Source of the DNA: Ceratobasidium sp. AG-K | Taxonomy: Eukaryota; Basidiomycota; Agaricomycetes; Cantharellales; Ceratobasidiaceae | Direction of reading: 5' to 3' | Assembly: GCA_037039685.1 (NCBI GenBank) | Contig: JAWNGF010000003.1 | Coordinates: 1,426,001 to 1,490,000, forward strand | Length of the DNA: 64,000 bases | Shown: in pieces, positions 1 to 12,057 of the stretch | Position numbering within the stretch: position 1 is the first letter of the stretch | Layout of the letters: each line of letters starts with the position of its first letter | The notes under the pieces: model-generated | Seen by the model: only the letters and a program-made list of their open reading frames with translations | Told to the model about the DNA's origin: nothing | Database searches by the model: none | Position numbers and translations under genes: made by a program

Positions 1-927
1 AGGCTTTGATGCTGAACGAGCGAAGCAATCCGCGCGTAGAATGAAAGTCCCAATGCGTCATGATTCGCGTGACGGGAAGATTTGCCTACAACCAACCGGG
101 AAATAAATCAATGCCGAACTGGCCAATTATCTGTTCAATTCACCTGGCAACCATGACGGCACCTCACCAAGCAATGCCAAGGGATCCTCAAAGTCCCGCA
201 CGGTGGGAGAAAGTTTGACGTACTCTTCTCGTGGGATGTATGGGGGATTGGATGTCAGGACGTCAAACGGCTCCCAAGCATCATTGGACCGCCTCAACGA
301 CCGAATAAATTCGTCAGAAAATATATCAAGCCGCTCCACTAATACGGTGTTGCCTTTCAAGTCGTTGAAGCCACATCGTAGAATGTTCTCGTGCGCAAGT
401 TCTACAGCGGCCGAACTGACGTCGATGGCCAACGCAGATATGGTGCAAGGTGGCAAAGAATCGCACAAGAGAAGCGGGATACATGCGGTACCTGTGCAAA
501 GGTCCAGCACACGAAGGGGAGTATCCTCCGAGGTATGACCTCGTAAAATTTGAGCGAGTCGCAAAGCCCAGTGTTCCGTCTCAGGCCCTGATCGAGTGGT
601 CACCAAAACGTCAGTACAGATAAGATCGAACCAAGGGATACATACGGGGAATGAGCGTTGGTGGGCGTGTTAAAATGTCGAGTGAGCCAAAAGGTTGTGA
701 ACCTGGTGAAGGTCAGTATATAGATAGTAAGAGCCAAGAGAGCACCGCCTACCCAAGAGGTACTGCAATGGCCACCCTTGAGCCCGTTTCAGCAGTTTGT
801 CGGCCAATAAACCGGAATTTGGATGCCGCCCAATTGAGTCTTTGATCCATCGCAGCTCTGTAATGGCCTGCTGGCGAGAGCCAAGTGCACGCGCTAGATT
901 GGCGACGAGTGCAGGAATTCGGGGCAT
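1..927 (-). CDS. MTQ1: HemK-type peptide-release-factor glutamine methyltransferase, 3' end cut by window edge
   Basis: This SAM-dependent enzyme methylates the glutamine of the GGQ motif in release factors; the fungal MTQ1 type acts in mitochondria. I assemble four exons on the minus strand: 927-753, 702-646, 587-144 and 85-1. Joined, they give the HemK signature QPFG...LIPRPETEHW, with the last part formed only across the 645-588 intron. The SAM-binding segment LDLCTGTACI and the catalytic NPPY (in TSNPPYIPREEY) follow, then NHDALGLSFY near the left edge. The chosen start is the second of two in-frame ATGs (960 or 927), because family N-termini begin close to the helical RIPALVANLAR segment. 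The C-terminal end lies outside the window. A 252-base gap separates it from the divergent ERT1-like gene. The family assignment is firm; mitochondrial location is inferred from orthology. Confidence 0.9.
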
Positions 928-1179
928 ACGATGGAAAACACAGTGGCAGTGCATATACATGGCCCATCATGGCGGGCGGTGACACACGTGACAATATTGG
1001 AAATGATTAGGTGATCACTCCTGGTATTCGTTCTGCTCTCATCGACAACCTCGCTGATCCATACAAGAATTGTTTAGGTCCACAACCTCTTCCAACCTCG
1101 GCCCTTTGGTTGTTTCAACTTGACTGATATAACGACTCGCCTCTCTGACTACAATTCTCCTACATACTCTGTGTCTCTG

Positions 1180-3495
1180 ATGATGGACGTACAGCCGCCT
1201 CTTCGGCCTCGCCCCCCGGCTGCTGATTTGGGGAGATTCGACTCGCCCCTCCAAGGAGAATCCTCGAGAAAGGTGGCGATCGCGCCTCAGGTACCCAAGC
1301 GCAAGCGGGATGTTCGGCCCAGCACAGACACATCGAGGGCCGCCTCCCCCGCCCAGGAAACTCCCGCGCCAAAGAAGAAAAAGGTGAGTGTTGAGCAAAT
1401 GCGTTTAGAATGTTGCTAAACCTAGTCTAGGCTAACCGAGCCTGCTTTCACTGCCAAAAAGCGCACCTCACATGTGACGATGGTATGTTGCTGTCAAATT
1501 TGATCATTTCACTCGCCCTTGCTCACTGTTTGATGCCCCACCAGCCCGCCCGTGTATGCGTTGCGTGAAGCGAGGGATCGGCGACAACTGCACGGAAGGA
1601 CATCGCAAAAAGGCCAAGTACCTTCTCGATGAGGAGGAGCTCGGTAAGTCCCCGAGGTCGCGTGATTCTACCGGTCCTGCTCACCCGGTGGCCAGAGGAA
1701 CTCAAGCGTACCAAAGATCGAAACCCTTCAGAAAGCCAACTGACGCCGAATCCCCCGTCCTCGATTCTCACTACTGGCCTGGCTTCGGCTGAGGACAGCT
1801 CATTACTACCAGGTGAGCGCGGCATCACAAACAAGGCACACCCCGCTAACTCCGTTCCTCAACCCGCCGGCCCATCAGGTTTCTCGACACCAACAGACCC
1901 TCTCTTCAACATCACCTTTGACCCTGCGTATCCTTTCGGCTCCGAGGCAGCAAACCTCGAGTACTCGATCCTTTCAGCGATTCTAAATCAACAACCCGAC
2001 GGCCCTAATTCCAACCCATCGCTCGACCCCGCAGCACTCACGAATCCCAGCCCGACTGTTACCAATGCTGATGGCAACAGCCCCGGGGGATTGCATCCAT
2101 CAGAACCATGGGGCGGCATGCCTCAGACTCTGGGCATGCATTATGCTCAGGCCCAGTCACAACTGCCTCTTCAAGCCAATACGAATATCAATGGTTCCGA
2201 TTCACGATCGTTTGTCCGCACGACCGAGTCTCATCCTTTGCCACTCAATACCCATGGGGGTATGCAAAGACAAGGTAGCCAATTAGCTCTGCCGTCTCCG
2301 CCAGCATCAGAACCTAGTACAGGTACAGGCGAGATCGTCAAACCCCGTGCAACAGGCCATGTAGGGACCAATAACGGAGGGTGGGCATATTCGGATGGTA
2401 TAAAGAAATACGATTACACCGAGGGCTATCACTTCTTGATGGCTTATCTACACGACCGGTGCGTCTATGCTTCAAAAAGTTGGTTCGACGCTTGCTGATC
2501 TTCAGTGGCGATGCTCTTTTTCCCTGTCATGGCGATCTTTTAACCCTCGGGCTATAAACCTGTCCGGTTCGGTGGGGTCATGCGGGGGATCGAATTGGAC
2601 GACTACGTCATTGCTACAAATTTGTGGAACGGATCTGCGACGGTGTGTTCACGACAAAACTCGACCCGCTTACTTGTGGCGTGTGTTTACCTTTTACCCC
2701 ATATGCGTTCGGTGGTCGCGGCACCTCGCTCTGCGCCAACGACTATGCCACGACTTTCCTGTTTCATTCGCCTCTCGACGATTTGCAACAGTCATTTCGA
2801 CAAAAACGACATTCTTCGTGTAGTCCGAGCACTGGCTATCGTGCGGCCGTCGCTTATTGCACTACAAATGCCGCTGGCGGACGAGGACGAAGTATTTGTA
2901 GAACGCTGCCTACAACGGAGCTTGGCTGTGAGCGTCTAGTGCAACGCTTTGGAGCCACATCAAACTCACATATTGCAACAGGAATTAGATAAACTAATCT
3001 CGTTCAGCGGCACCCCAACCGTTGTCTGGAGGCGGACGGGGGAAATCTGTCTCGTGGGACTGGAATTTACCATGCTCACAGAATGGAGTCGCAAGGAACT
3101 GTTGGGGAAAAGAACGTTCATTTACGAGGCAAGTGTGCACATTTGGCTAGCCGATACCCTTGTATCGGATCTGCACCCATGACTTGTTTCTGTAATCACA
3201 CGTCCATATTGACTACCCTTCAACTTTTAGCTGTTCGAGAACCAGTCGACCGTCGAGTATTGGGAGAAATTTGCTGCGCATGCATTTGAAAACAGCACTC
3301 GGTCGGTCAACTTGCACTGTGTCCTGCTCAAGCCGAGCGGCGCCCCCGTCCCTTGCGCGTTTTGTTTTTCGATCAGGAGGGACCTGTTCGACTTGCCGAG
3401 TCTGATTATCGGTGAGTGCATCATTTGATCCTAAGCGAAAGTGCAGAACCTGAGCTGTGCACGTGTCGACAGGCCAATGGTTGCCCCTCCTATAG
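1180..3495 (+). CDS. ERT1: Zn2Cys6 zinc-cluster and PAS-domain activator, ERT1/AcuK/Rds2 family
   Basis: This is a likely nuclear transcription activator of gluconeogenic and non-fermentable-carbon genes. After a basic Pro/Lys-rich leader, a zinc cluster is assembled over three exons, reading ACFHCQKAHLTCDD, then RPCMRCVKRG, then a distal Cys, and ends in RKKAKYLLDEEEL as in ERT1 relatives. A Ser/Pro-rich middle carries YDYTEGYHFLMAYLHDR. The C-terminal PAS-like region has KNDILRVVRALAI, FSGTPTVVWRRTGEICLVG and VEYWEKFAAHAFE. It ends in GQWLPLL just before the stop. The start is the first of two adjacent ATGs. Two splicing oddities are visible: a 333-base intron (2459-2791), far longer than its neighbours, and a GC-AG intron (3129-3230) with donor AG|GCAAGT. 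A possible optional 66-base intron lies near 1812-1877. The regulated genes cannot be read from this sequence. Confidence 0.88.
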
Positions 3496-3785
3496 CACTC
3501 TTTGGAATAATATCTTGTGCGTTTCCCAATGGCGACCCAACTACCTACGTGGACACAGGATTTCACGGATGGTACCCGTAGAATACAAGCATACAATACG
3601 GAGCCGCATGGCGTCTTTTCTCCTTGGTTTTCTCCTTTTTTGCTCTCGGTGGCGTGCTAATGATTGATGTATCCGTACTGTACGCGTGGATGAATGAACC
3701 ATACGTGTATGCTCATCCGCTCAACTCGGAAGCTACGTAGACTTCACACATAATATTCTAAACTTTGTGCTTTACAAAAGCGGAT

Positions 3786-5321
3786 CTATGTGATGACCGA
3801 CAAATCAAAATGGAGCTGACCCGGCTTGCGTACGGCCACCCCCTTTTCCGTTACAATGGCCGTAATGAGCTCAGCAGGAGTGACGTCAAAGGCAGGGTTA
3901 TACACGGATGTGGTATGGTCGAGGGAAGGAGGGGTCAAGAGAACCTGTATGTCATCGGATATTGGTCATGAATTCCATCAAAGCAACGCATAGAGGCAAA
4001 TGGCACGAATGGCTTACCTGTGTGAGCTCTGGTTCGGAAGACGAGCTAGCTGGTGGATAGACCGCTCCGCGTGCGAGACATGCCTCAATCCCTGGCCGCT
4101 GTTCAATAGGGATCCTGCGAATGAAAATGCAGGTAAATATAGAATGAGGAGGATGAAACAAATCAACGCAGGATGATAATGTTGGAATGCAACCACAAGT
4201 ACAGAAACTATATGAACCGCGCGGCCATTGGAATGAAATTATACTTACTTGGAGCCATCTGGAGTGTCTAAATCTACGGTACTCACAGGAGCGACAACAA
4301 TAAACGGAATGTTATGTCGCGCCGCGAGTACAGCAGCATTGTACGTTCCAACCTTGTTGGCCGTATCGCCATTGCGCGCAACCCGGTCGGCGCCCACGGC
4401 TGAACGAAATCCGATCAGATCATTTTGTTCACAGTGACAACACTGGCTTACCGACGGCATGAATGGGTTGGTTCTGGAACAGCGATCCAACCATGTTGTC
4501 GCAGAGCATCGCACAGGGGGCGCCAATTGTCACGAGCTCCATTGCTGTGAGACGTGTGCCCTGATGGTACGGCGCTGTTTGGGTAAAATAAGCTTTCCCA
4601 AGTTGACCTTGCTCGAATAAGTGGGTGATAAGGCCTAGAGCTGTTCCATATCCCTATTACAAGATTTATCGCAAGTTGGGTCGGAAAGGGACGAACGTGC
4701 GTACCGAAGTGGCCAAGCTCCCAGTGTTGCACACTGTCATAACGTTAAGCTCAGCTCCATCCCCTCCTTGCGATTTGACGCGCTCAACAAGCCATTCTGC
4801 TCCGTGCTTCGACATTTCCCTATTCCGCCCAAAGTCCTCATCTGCGACCAGGCGTCCCTCCTTGATCAAAGCCTCGGCGATATCTGTTGCGCTATGACCC
4901 GCGTCGAAACCCGCCTGGAGAGTGTTTTGCAATCGCTTTGTCGCCGCACCGAGGTTTACTGCTGTAGGGCGAGACGAATAGAGATAGCTTAGTTGGGGGA
5001 GGACATGGTCTCGAAGAGCGGTGGGTGAGGCTAGAAAAGAAGGCTGGGGATGCGATTTGAGAGCGATAGAGAGGTGTGATGCCAGAGACAGTGCTGCAAG
5101 GGACGCGATGGCTGGTGCCCCTCTAATCTTTTTGGGACATTAGGTCAGTGTCAACGCATACAATGAGCGAATCGTACCTTCATTGACTTGATCGCATCAT
5201 AAGCAGCCTCAATTGACTCGATTTCGACCCATTTTTCCTGATGAGGCAAGAGGAGTTGATCTATAATGGTGATCTTGTCACCATCTGTGCGTAGGGAGGT
5301 CAGCAGGTTTTGAATCGTCAT
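3786..5321 (-). CDS. MRI1: Methylthioribose-1-phosphate isomerase
   Basis: This enzyme converts 5-methylthioribose 1-phosphate to 5-methylthioribulose 1-phosphate in the methionine salvage pathway. It belongs to the eIF2B-alpha-like aldose/ketose isomerase fold. The N-terminus, from the ATG at 5321, reads [20 protein letters not shown], then [15 protein letters not shown]. Next come [38 protein letters not shown] (the catalytic Cys motif) and [18 protein letters not shown] with the catalytic Asp. The tail has [20 protein letters not shown] and [13 protein letters not shown]. At least five introns of about 50 bases interrupt it, and every junction I checked keeps frame. It converges on ERT1, whose stop lies 290 bases away. 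Length and motif order match the fungal family. Confidence 0.94.
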
Positions 5322-5953
5322 AGTGAGGTGATGAACGTAGAGTTAGGCTTGTCAAGAGCCGGGACCCGGTGAAAAAAACAAGCGCCCGGGGCTTGCCGAC
5401 TGGGTGGACACTATCCGCCTGTCGCATTTATTTCTCTTCGTGTAAGTTCTCATTTGGTACGGAACACTTTTCCAAAGGTGCAAATCACAACTCTGCGCCC
5501 ATCATCAGAGCACTTTCGGACTTATCGCCCTACCGCTTGGAGAAGCACAGGCGTTCTATCTGTTGCCAACTTATCGGTTCACACACAGCCCGAGACTGAG
5601 CGAGAAGCTAGGACCTATCTCGAGATGTGGTTGATGTAGGAGTACGCCGCCTTCAAAGAGATAATACCGATATACATGTACTGTTGTGCAAACGATACGC
5701 GTTTCATTGCTTTCGTATTTTGTGCTGGCAAGTCAAATCACCGAGCGCGGGCCGATCAAAACTCGGCTAAGCGAGATGGAGGTCCACGGACCCGATCACC
5801 TTTGGGGTTTCTGGACTAAATGCGGGGTAGATATGTCATGGAGGTCATCCCCGCTTTGAGCCCTGATAAATAGTTCCCATTGTGACTCCATTAGTTAGTC
5901 CTCAATTTTACTCACACGACCAGCGCGCGAGAAAAAATTAGTACAGTACCCTA
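5322..5953. promoter_or_regulatory. Divergent intergenic region with two GATA-factor consensus sites
   Basis: This 632-base gap separates the starts of MRI1 and the allantoicase fusion. It contains AGATAA at 5659-5664 and TGATAA at 5864-5869, both fitting the HGATAR consensus bound by fungal nitrogen regulators of the AreA/Nit2/Gat1 class. They lie about 290 and 90 bases upstream of the allantoicase ATG. Purine-catabolic genes in fungi are commonly under nitrogen-catabolite control, so the placement fits, but six-base motifs occur by chance. I see no open reading frame with coding character here. Confidence 0.4.
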
Positions 5954-8613
5954 ATGTTGTCCTACGAACGTATTCCCTTAGACCAGTTTCAAGATGTCTT
6001 TGGTGCCACTTCAACCGGTGAGGCCTTATCTTCCAGCCAACTGGCTTATCTTTGCTCATTGTGCGGGGTGTAGAAATATCCAGCGTGGCATTGGGCGGTC
6101 GTGTCGTGCGCTTTTCGGATGAGTTTTTCGCTGAAGCGTCCAACCTGCTAAAAGTCGAGGTATGTGTTCTGCCCGCCCGTTGCTGAAGTGGCTCTTGAAC
6201 ACCTCGTAGCCTTCCGTTTCACACAAAGGCACTTTTAAGCCCACCGGCGCTGTTTTCGACGGCTGGGAGACTCGTCGCCACAACGGCGGACATGACTGGT
6301 GCATTATCCGCCTTGGTGCGCCGTCCGGCTACATTGTCGGCTTTGACATCGATACCGCCCATTTTAGCGGAAACGAGGCTCCCGCGGCCTCTGTGCAAGC
6401 TCTATTTGCTGAATCACGAGAGAAACCACAGGCAGATGATCCGCGCGTGAGTGCTTGTAACGGAACTCGGGCACATGACAGTGTCCGCAATGGTTCCTAA
6501 AACTAACTCGTGGTATTTTTTCATTTTGGGCGTAGTGGGCGGAGATTCTCCCCAAAGTCGATCTAGGCCCGTCGTCGAGGCACTTGTTCCGTATCCCTCA
6601 AACTGAAGAGGCGTTTACGCATGTCAAGCTCAACATGTATCCCGATGGAGGAATAGTGCGTATTTTGTGCCCGCTTCGCCCCGGCCTTACGTTAATGAAT
6701 GTGCATGTGGTCTTCCTCGCGCTTGTGCCCTGTGGTAAATGGTTCTACAGGCTCGATTCCGAGTTTATGGTCTTGTGGCACCTATTTTCCCCGCTGATAC
6801 TTATGCTCCTTTGGATCTGGCGAGTGTCTTTTCGGGAGCTCGTGTCGTGTTTACGTCCGACCAGCACTTTGGAGTTGGTCCCAACTTGCTCTTGCCTGGG
6901 CGAGGTACGTTTTGACTTTGGTGCTAGTTTCAGGTACTTACGTTTTGTTAGGCAAGGACATGGGTGATGGCTGGGAGACTCGACGGAGCCGGACGCCCGG
7001 TCACAAAGACTGGGTCATCATTCGTTTGTGAGTAAAGGCATTGATCTCCAGAACGCCGCTCATACTTGAAATGTAGGGGTGATTCGGGAACTCTCTGAAC
7101 AGACAGAAATAGACACAGCCTACTTTAAAGGAAATTTCCCCGAGAGCTGCACCATGCACGCCATCTGCAGCAACGAAGTTCGTCTATTGTTGTCATTAGG
7201 TGTGGATGCTGACGCGCATACATGTTCCCTCCAGGTGGTTCCTCAAGAGCCTGAAGAGAACTGGACGTGCATTTTGCCAAAGCAGAAGCTTGGACCCCAC
7301 AGGCGCCATTTCTTCCAGCTTGAGAATGTGGTCGGACGCATTTACACACATGTCAAATTTACGATTTACCCGGGTGAGTTTCTATTCCACGCTGGGCTTT
7401 ATTGGTCATTGACATGTGAAGCATAGACGGCGGTGTAAAGCGCGTGCGTATTATTGGCACACGAGCGGTTGGCACTGGCACAGTCGGCGCCGCTCCAGGA
7501 ATTCGAACGAAGATTTCCAGCGGACGGAACGATTTGCTGACACCTCAAGCCACCCCTATGGTCTTGCAAGACCCATCTCGTAGCACTACACCTGTGCCAT
7601 CCTCTTCGGCGTCTAGCTCTGGCCGAAGCCGGAGGTCGAGCGTAGACGATGTAGTCTTGGGTCCTACTCCTCCACCGGAGCCCGAGACCATGTCCGCTAC
7701 GATTTCACCTCCAGCCCCAACGCCTGTTGCACCCGAGCCTTCGACCCCGACCCTGACTGCCGTTGCACCGCATACACAGCAAACCCCTCCGTTGACGCCT
7801 GAGCCTCCTCTGACGCTGGATGTTCCTACCATTCCTGCCTTGCCCATTACACCTGAAGCTTTCAAGGAGTATGGTGCGGTCATTCAAGCATGGTCCGACA
7901 CCGATGCTGTACCGCGTGGCACCAAGGTGACGAGCGCCAACCAGGGCACTGCGCACAAGTTCCACAACCTCGCACTGGTTGAGCAAGCTTATCCTCCTGG
8001 CGCACACGCCCGTACGGGGTTGAGCGTATTCCGTGCGACGCCTCCCATTCGAGACGGTGAGCGCGCCGAGCCAGGTGCATTGTGGAGTGTCAAGTTGCTC
8101 GAGAGGCACTCGTTTACGACCCAGGCGTTTGTGCCAATGGGGACTGCTGGTGGAGTTCGCATGACTGGGTTCGAGGAGCCGCTCGGAGAGACTGGGCGAG
8201 CGTACTTGGTGATTGTTGCGTTGAATGGAGCTGGTGAGTATTCTGGTTGAGAGGAATGTCCGAGGCTGATGTATTTGGCGTGCTTAGATGACAAGCCGGA
8301 CTTGTCGACGCTTCGCGCATTCGTTGCTTCGACCGCACAGGGTATTTCGTACAACATGGGCGTCTGGCGTAAGTAAAAGTATTAAGATATGACCAGGTTC
8401 TGAGTGTTGGTTTTATAGATCACCCAATGGTGTCGTTGGAGACGGTAAGTCTGCTGATTGGACGGCAAACTCATGCTGACCTGATGATAGACGATCGATT
8501 TCACGTGCGTCGAGACGCAAATTGGCACACCCGACAACCATCTAGACTGTGAGATAATCGAAGTAGCGAGCCTGACGGATGCTGTGCCCCGCGTAAAGAT
8601 TCCTCGCTTGTAG
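5954..8613 (+). CDS. Bifunctional allantoicase-ureidoglycolate lyase fusion
   Basis: This is predicted to carry out two consecutive purine-catabolism steps: allantoate to urea and ureidoglycolate, then ureidoglycolate to glyoxylate and urea. The N-terminal half has the two allantoicase repeats, each with a DGWETRR motif ([20 protein letters not shown] and [20 protein letters not shown]), and ends near [14 protein letters not shown] Ser/Thr/Pro-rich linker of roughly 100 residues follows within the same exon (from about 7425 to 8233). The C-terminal half is the lyase: [85 protein letters not shown] and [11 protein letters not shown] chose the ATG at 5954 because only it gives a first exon (5954-6017) in phase with [10 protein letters not shown]; the nearer ATG at 5994 does not. 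In yeast these activities are separate DAL2 and DAL3 products. Confidence 0.93.
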
Positions 8614-8774
8614 GCTGGACATTTTTGGATAGCAGATTTTTTGGGATTTTTGTAGATATGAAATACACTTGCTTACCAATCGTTGCGCCTGTTGGACCTT
8701 TGAGTAAGCGCCGTGTAACAGCCACCATTACGAACGAAAGAGCGACCGCGACCAGAGAGGGGATGTTGCAGGCG

Positions 8775-11700
8775 ATGGACTCGCGAAAACGACCGCTGTC
8801 GCCCGACGGAGCCAGTTCAAGCTCGCTCAACTCGAAGAAACGAGCAATGAACTCGAGTTCGCCCAGGCTCAAGCCCAATGGCGATCTGCCGCACGACGAG
8901 CCCAAGGTCGAGACTCTCGAGGTGCGCTGCCAGTTCGTGTTGCTCTAGGACGGCATAAAAATGTTTGGATGGCTTTGCTGACTTTTATCTTGCATTTGCA
9001 GACGTTTCGCAAAGAGGCCATCTACCGACGGATGCGGCACTATGCCCGCGAGCTCGAGCGTGCCCAGTCGACGATTGAAGAGCTCGAGAAGCGCAAGAAG
9101 GTGTGCGAGTCTGGGATGGCTGCCATGGAGGCTTGCTGGAACCAGGTTGGTGTGCGTTGGCAAGCGCGATAATAAGCCCTAACTGGTTGGTAGTTACTCG
9201 ACACTCTGCGCTCGCTTGTTCGTTCCGAAAAGCTGCCTCCAGCAGACGACCGCACACGAGGTGTGTTGCGCTCGTTGCCATTTACGCCCAGCTAATCCGA
9301 TTGCAGAACTGTTTGATCTCGTGCGCACCGGCAAGACGGTCGACGACGATGAAGAGAGAGACGACGACGATGAAGACGACGACGACGAGTCATCCGACTA
9401 TCAGATCGCGCTTCAGGACCTCGCTGCCAGCTCCCAGTCGCTCATCGCGCAGGTGGCCCAACTGGCGCCTCACTCTCCGCCCGATACCAAGGACTTGCGC
9501 AACAAGCTTCATTTATCCCAAACAGAGGTGTGCTAGATATTTATATCTACGGCTCGTGCTCATATATGGCAGGCGAATTCATTACGATCCGAGGTTCAGC
9601 TGCTGCGTGCACGCCTCGCGGATTCACAGACGGAGGTCGAGACACTCCGAGATACTCTGCAGACCGCAGAAAATCGGCTGGAGCGCGCAAAGAGTCAAAC
9701 GGTTCAAGGATTGGGAAAGAAACCAGAGGTGAATGGTTCGGCGACACCACCGGTAAAGGTCAAGGAGGAGACCCCTGTCGAGGTGCGTATCTAGATGATA
9801 TCATGTATGATTTTGCTCACGTGGCGTCTAGCCTGCATCGGCTGCTACAACTCCTCCTGCTGCCGCACCGCCCGAGAGCGACGGTGCGTGGAAGGCGCTC
9901 GCCGAGTCGCGAGAGCTGCAGATTGCCGCTTTGAGCAACGAGCGTTTGTCCATGACAAATGAACTCAACCGTCTAAAGCTCTTTGTCAGTGTCTTTTAAA
10001 TCACCTGGCGCAAAGCTAACTCTATTGCAGCTCAACTCGCCGCCAGATGAGATGGTCTTCCAGAGCGCCGCGTATAGAGTATTGCAGGAACAGACGAATG
10101 CGTTCAAGGTGGATGTAGACGAGTACAAGACTCGCTGGACCGTGGTCAAGGAAGAGCTAGACAACTTGAAGGCGAATCAGCGGGCGATGCACGAGGAGGC
10201 GATAGTACGTGCCCGCGTCTAGTTGTGATTGGTTGCTAATGTCCTGCAGAGCAAGACCCAGGCGACGATAGAAGAGCTACATGCGAATCTCCAGAAACGC
10301 GAAGCAGACTGCCTGAGGCTTCGAGAGTCGCGCGATGCCCTGACCGCCGAGGCGTCAGTCCGCCGTGCTCGCGACTCGGAGCGAACAAACGCCACCGCGC
10401 AGCTCAAGGTCTTGGTCGATACCCGAGGCGTAGGTACAATGCAATAGCCCGCGCCTAGTCTAACACGCTTGTAGGAACGTATCGCGGTGCTCATGTCCGA
10501 GGTTCGGCGACTGAAGGCTGCGATTGCCGCGCAAATGGGAGATCAGAGCCTGTTGCAATACATCATGGGCCTGGATATCAGCGGGGAGCCCGAGCAGGCG
10601 CAGCCTTCGTACGTGGCCGATCTCCAAGCCCGGCTCGAGTAAGCCATACTCATGAGTTTGTTGATAGACCAAGGCTGATGCGATGTGTAGGTCCGCCCAT
10701 GCGCGGTTACAGGCAGTTGAACACCCGGGAGAGGCTGAGATGGAGCTCGCCAAGTTCCACAAGGCGTTTGGACCGTGGCAGGATGGATTGGCCAAGGAGA
10801 GCGCGGTGGCCGCCAGGGAGTCGGAGCTCAAGGTGGCCAATCTGAAATGCGCCGAGCTGGAAGCTGTGAGTGATTTGGTTCGTGTGATGATTGGTCTAAC
10901 TGGCGCAGGCCCTAAACGACGTCTACTCCGAGGTGGACAAGCTCAGCGCGGCCTGGGAGACGCTTGACAAGCAGAACAAGCTCAAGGTGTTTGACTTGAC
11001 TGCGCTCGAGGAGCGCCTGATCAAGGCGACGACCGAAAAGGCCAAGGCGGACAACAAGTACTTCCAGGTGATGAAGGTCAAGGAAACGCAGGAAGCCGAG
11101 AACAAGATCATGAGCCGAAACATGATGCGGCAGATGGCAGTCTTGGAAAAGAACTCTGAGAGCCTGAACAATCTGAAAGCTCAACTGGCAAGTCGCTCCG
11201 AGCCAGGTTGAGCCATGCTAACTATTAGGCAGACCGTGGCTGACAAGGAAGCCGTACTCCGAGGCCAGATGATCCAGGCGCTCACGGATCGGATCGAAGA
11301 CGCTGGCCGCGAGATGCGCGAGCTCAAGATTCGGTTGGAGACGGAGCAAAGGAGGGTCGCTGATGTGAGTCTGATGGTAGCGCCACGATCGGTACTGACT
11401 CGAGTAGGCCGAGAAACAACGATCGCTCGCAGACGCTGCTGCGACCGAGGCCCAGATGCAGCTGGCCAAGGCGCAGGAAGAAGTCACCAAGGCCGTCAAC
11501 GAGGCCAAACGGGCGGCTCCGACCAAGGGAACGGGCAATGGCCGAGATTTGGGAATACAAAAGGAAAACGACAAGATAAAGGTGGGTCGCCAATGTTTGC
11601 GCCAGCTCGTATTGACTGGTTGCAGGCCATCTTGCGTTGTTCGGCATGCCACATCAACTTTCGGTCGCACATTTTGCTCAAGTGCATGCACAGTACGTTG

Positions 11701-11846
11701 TTTGGTCCTGTCGTGACTTGTACTGACGTTGCACAGCGTTTTGCAAGGGGTGCATCGATGCGCGCGTATCGACGCGGCAGCGCAAGTGTCCTGCGTGCAA
11801 CATGGCGTTTGCGACGCAAGACGTGCAGCAGGTGTATTTCCAGTAG
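8775..11846 (+). CDS. BRE1: E3 ubiquitin ligase for histone H2B monoubiquitination
   Basis: BRE1 works in the nucleus with Rad6 to monoubiquitinate histone H2B during transcription. The N-terminus is a short Ser-rich leader with SRKRPLSPDG, followed by KEAIYRRMRHYARELERAQ. An Asp/Glu run lies at about 9340-9395. A very long coiled coil spread over many exons occupies most of the protein. The C-terminus has the BRE1 RING finger: RCSACHINFRSHILLKCMH, then TFCKGCIDARVSTRQRKCPA and CNMAFATQDVQQVYFQ. The RING is split by an intron whose junction restores MHTFC. An in-frame ATG at 8763 would add four residues. Spacing to the upstream fusion gene is only 161 bases. The assignment is firm from the RING, its position at the C-terminus and the coiled-coil body. 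Confidence 0.93.
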
Positions 11847-12057
11847 TGGTGTATTTGTACATTCGCTTTATTCGTTTTGGATCCGGTAATCTTATGTTTA
11901 GAGCTAGCTATAGTATCAAAATTCTGGCGGTTGCCCTAGTCGAGGCTTTATAGTGCGAGTGTTCAATGCGAGTCGATTCAATGCGAGTCTTTGAGTCTTT
12001 TGGGTAGCTACATGCGAGATATAAATACAGTGAATACAGTGTCCAAATGCAGGGTAT

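Noticed and set aside
5994..6017. ATG at 5994 as the start of the allantoicase fusion
   Set aside because: It leaves the first exon in the wrong phase for [10 protein letters not shown]; the ATG at 5954 gives the correct phase.
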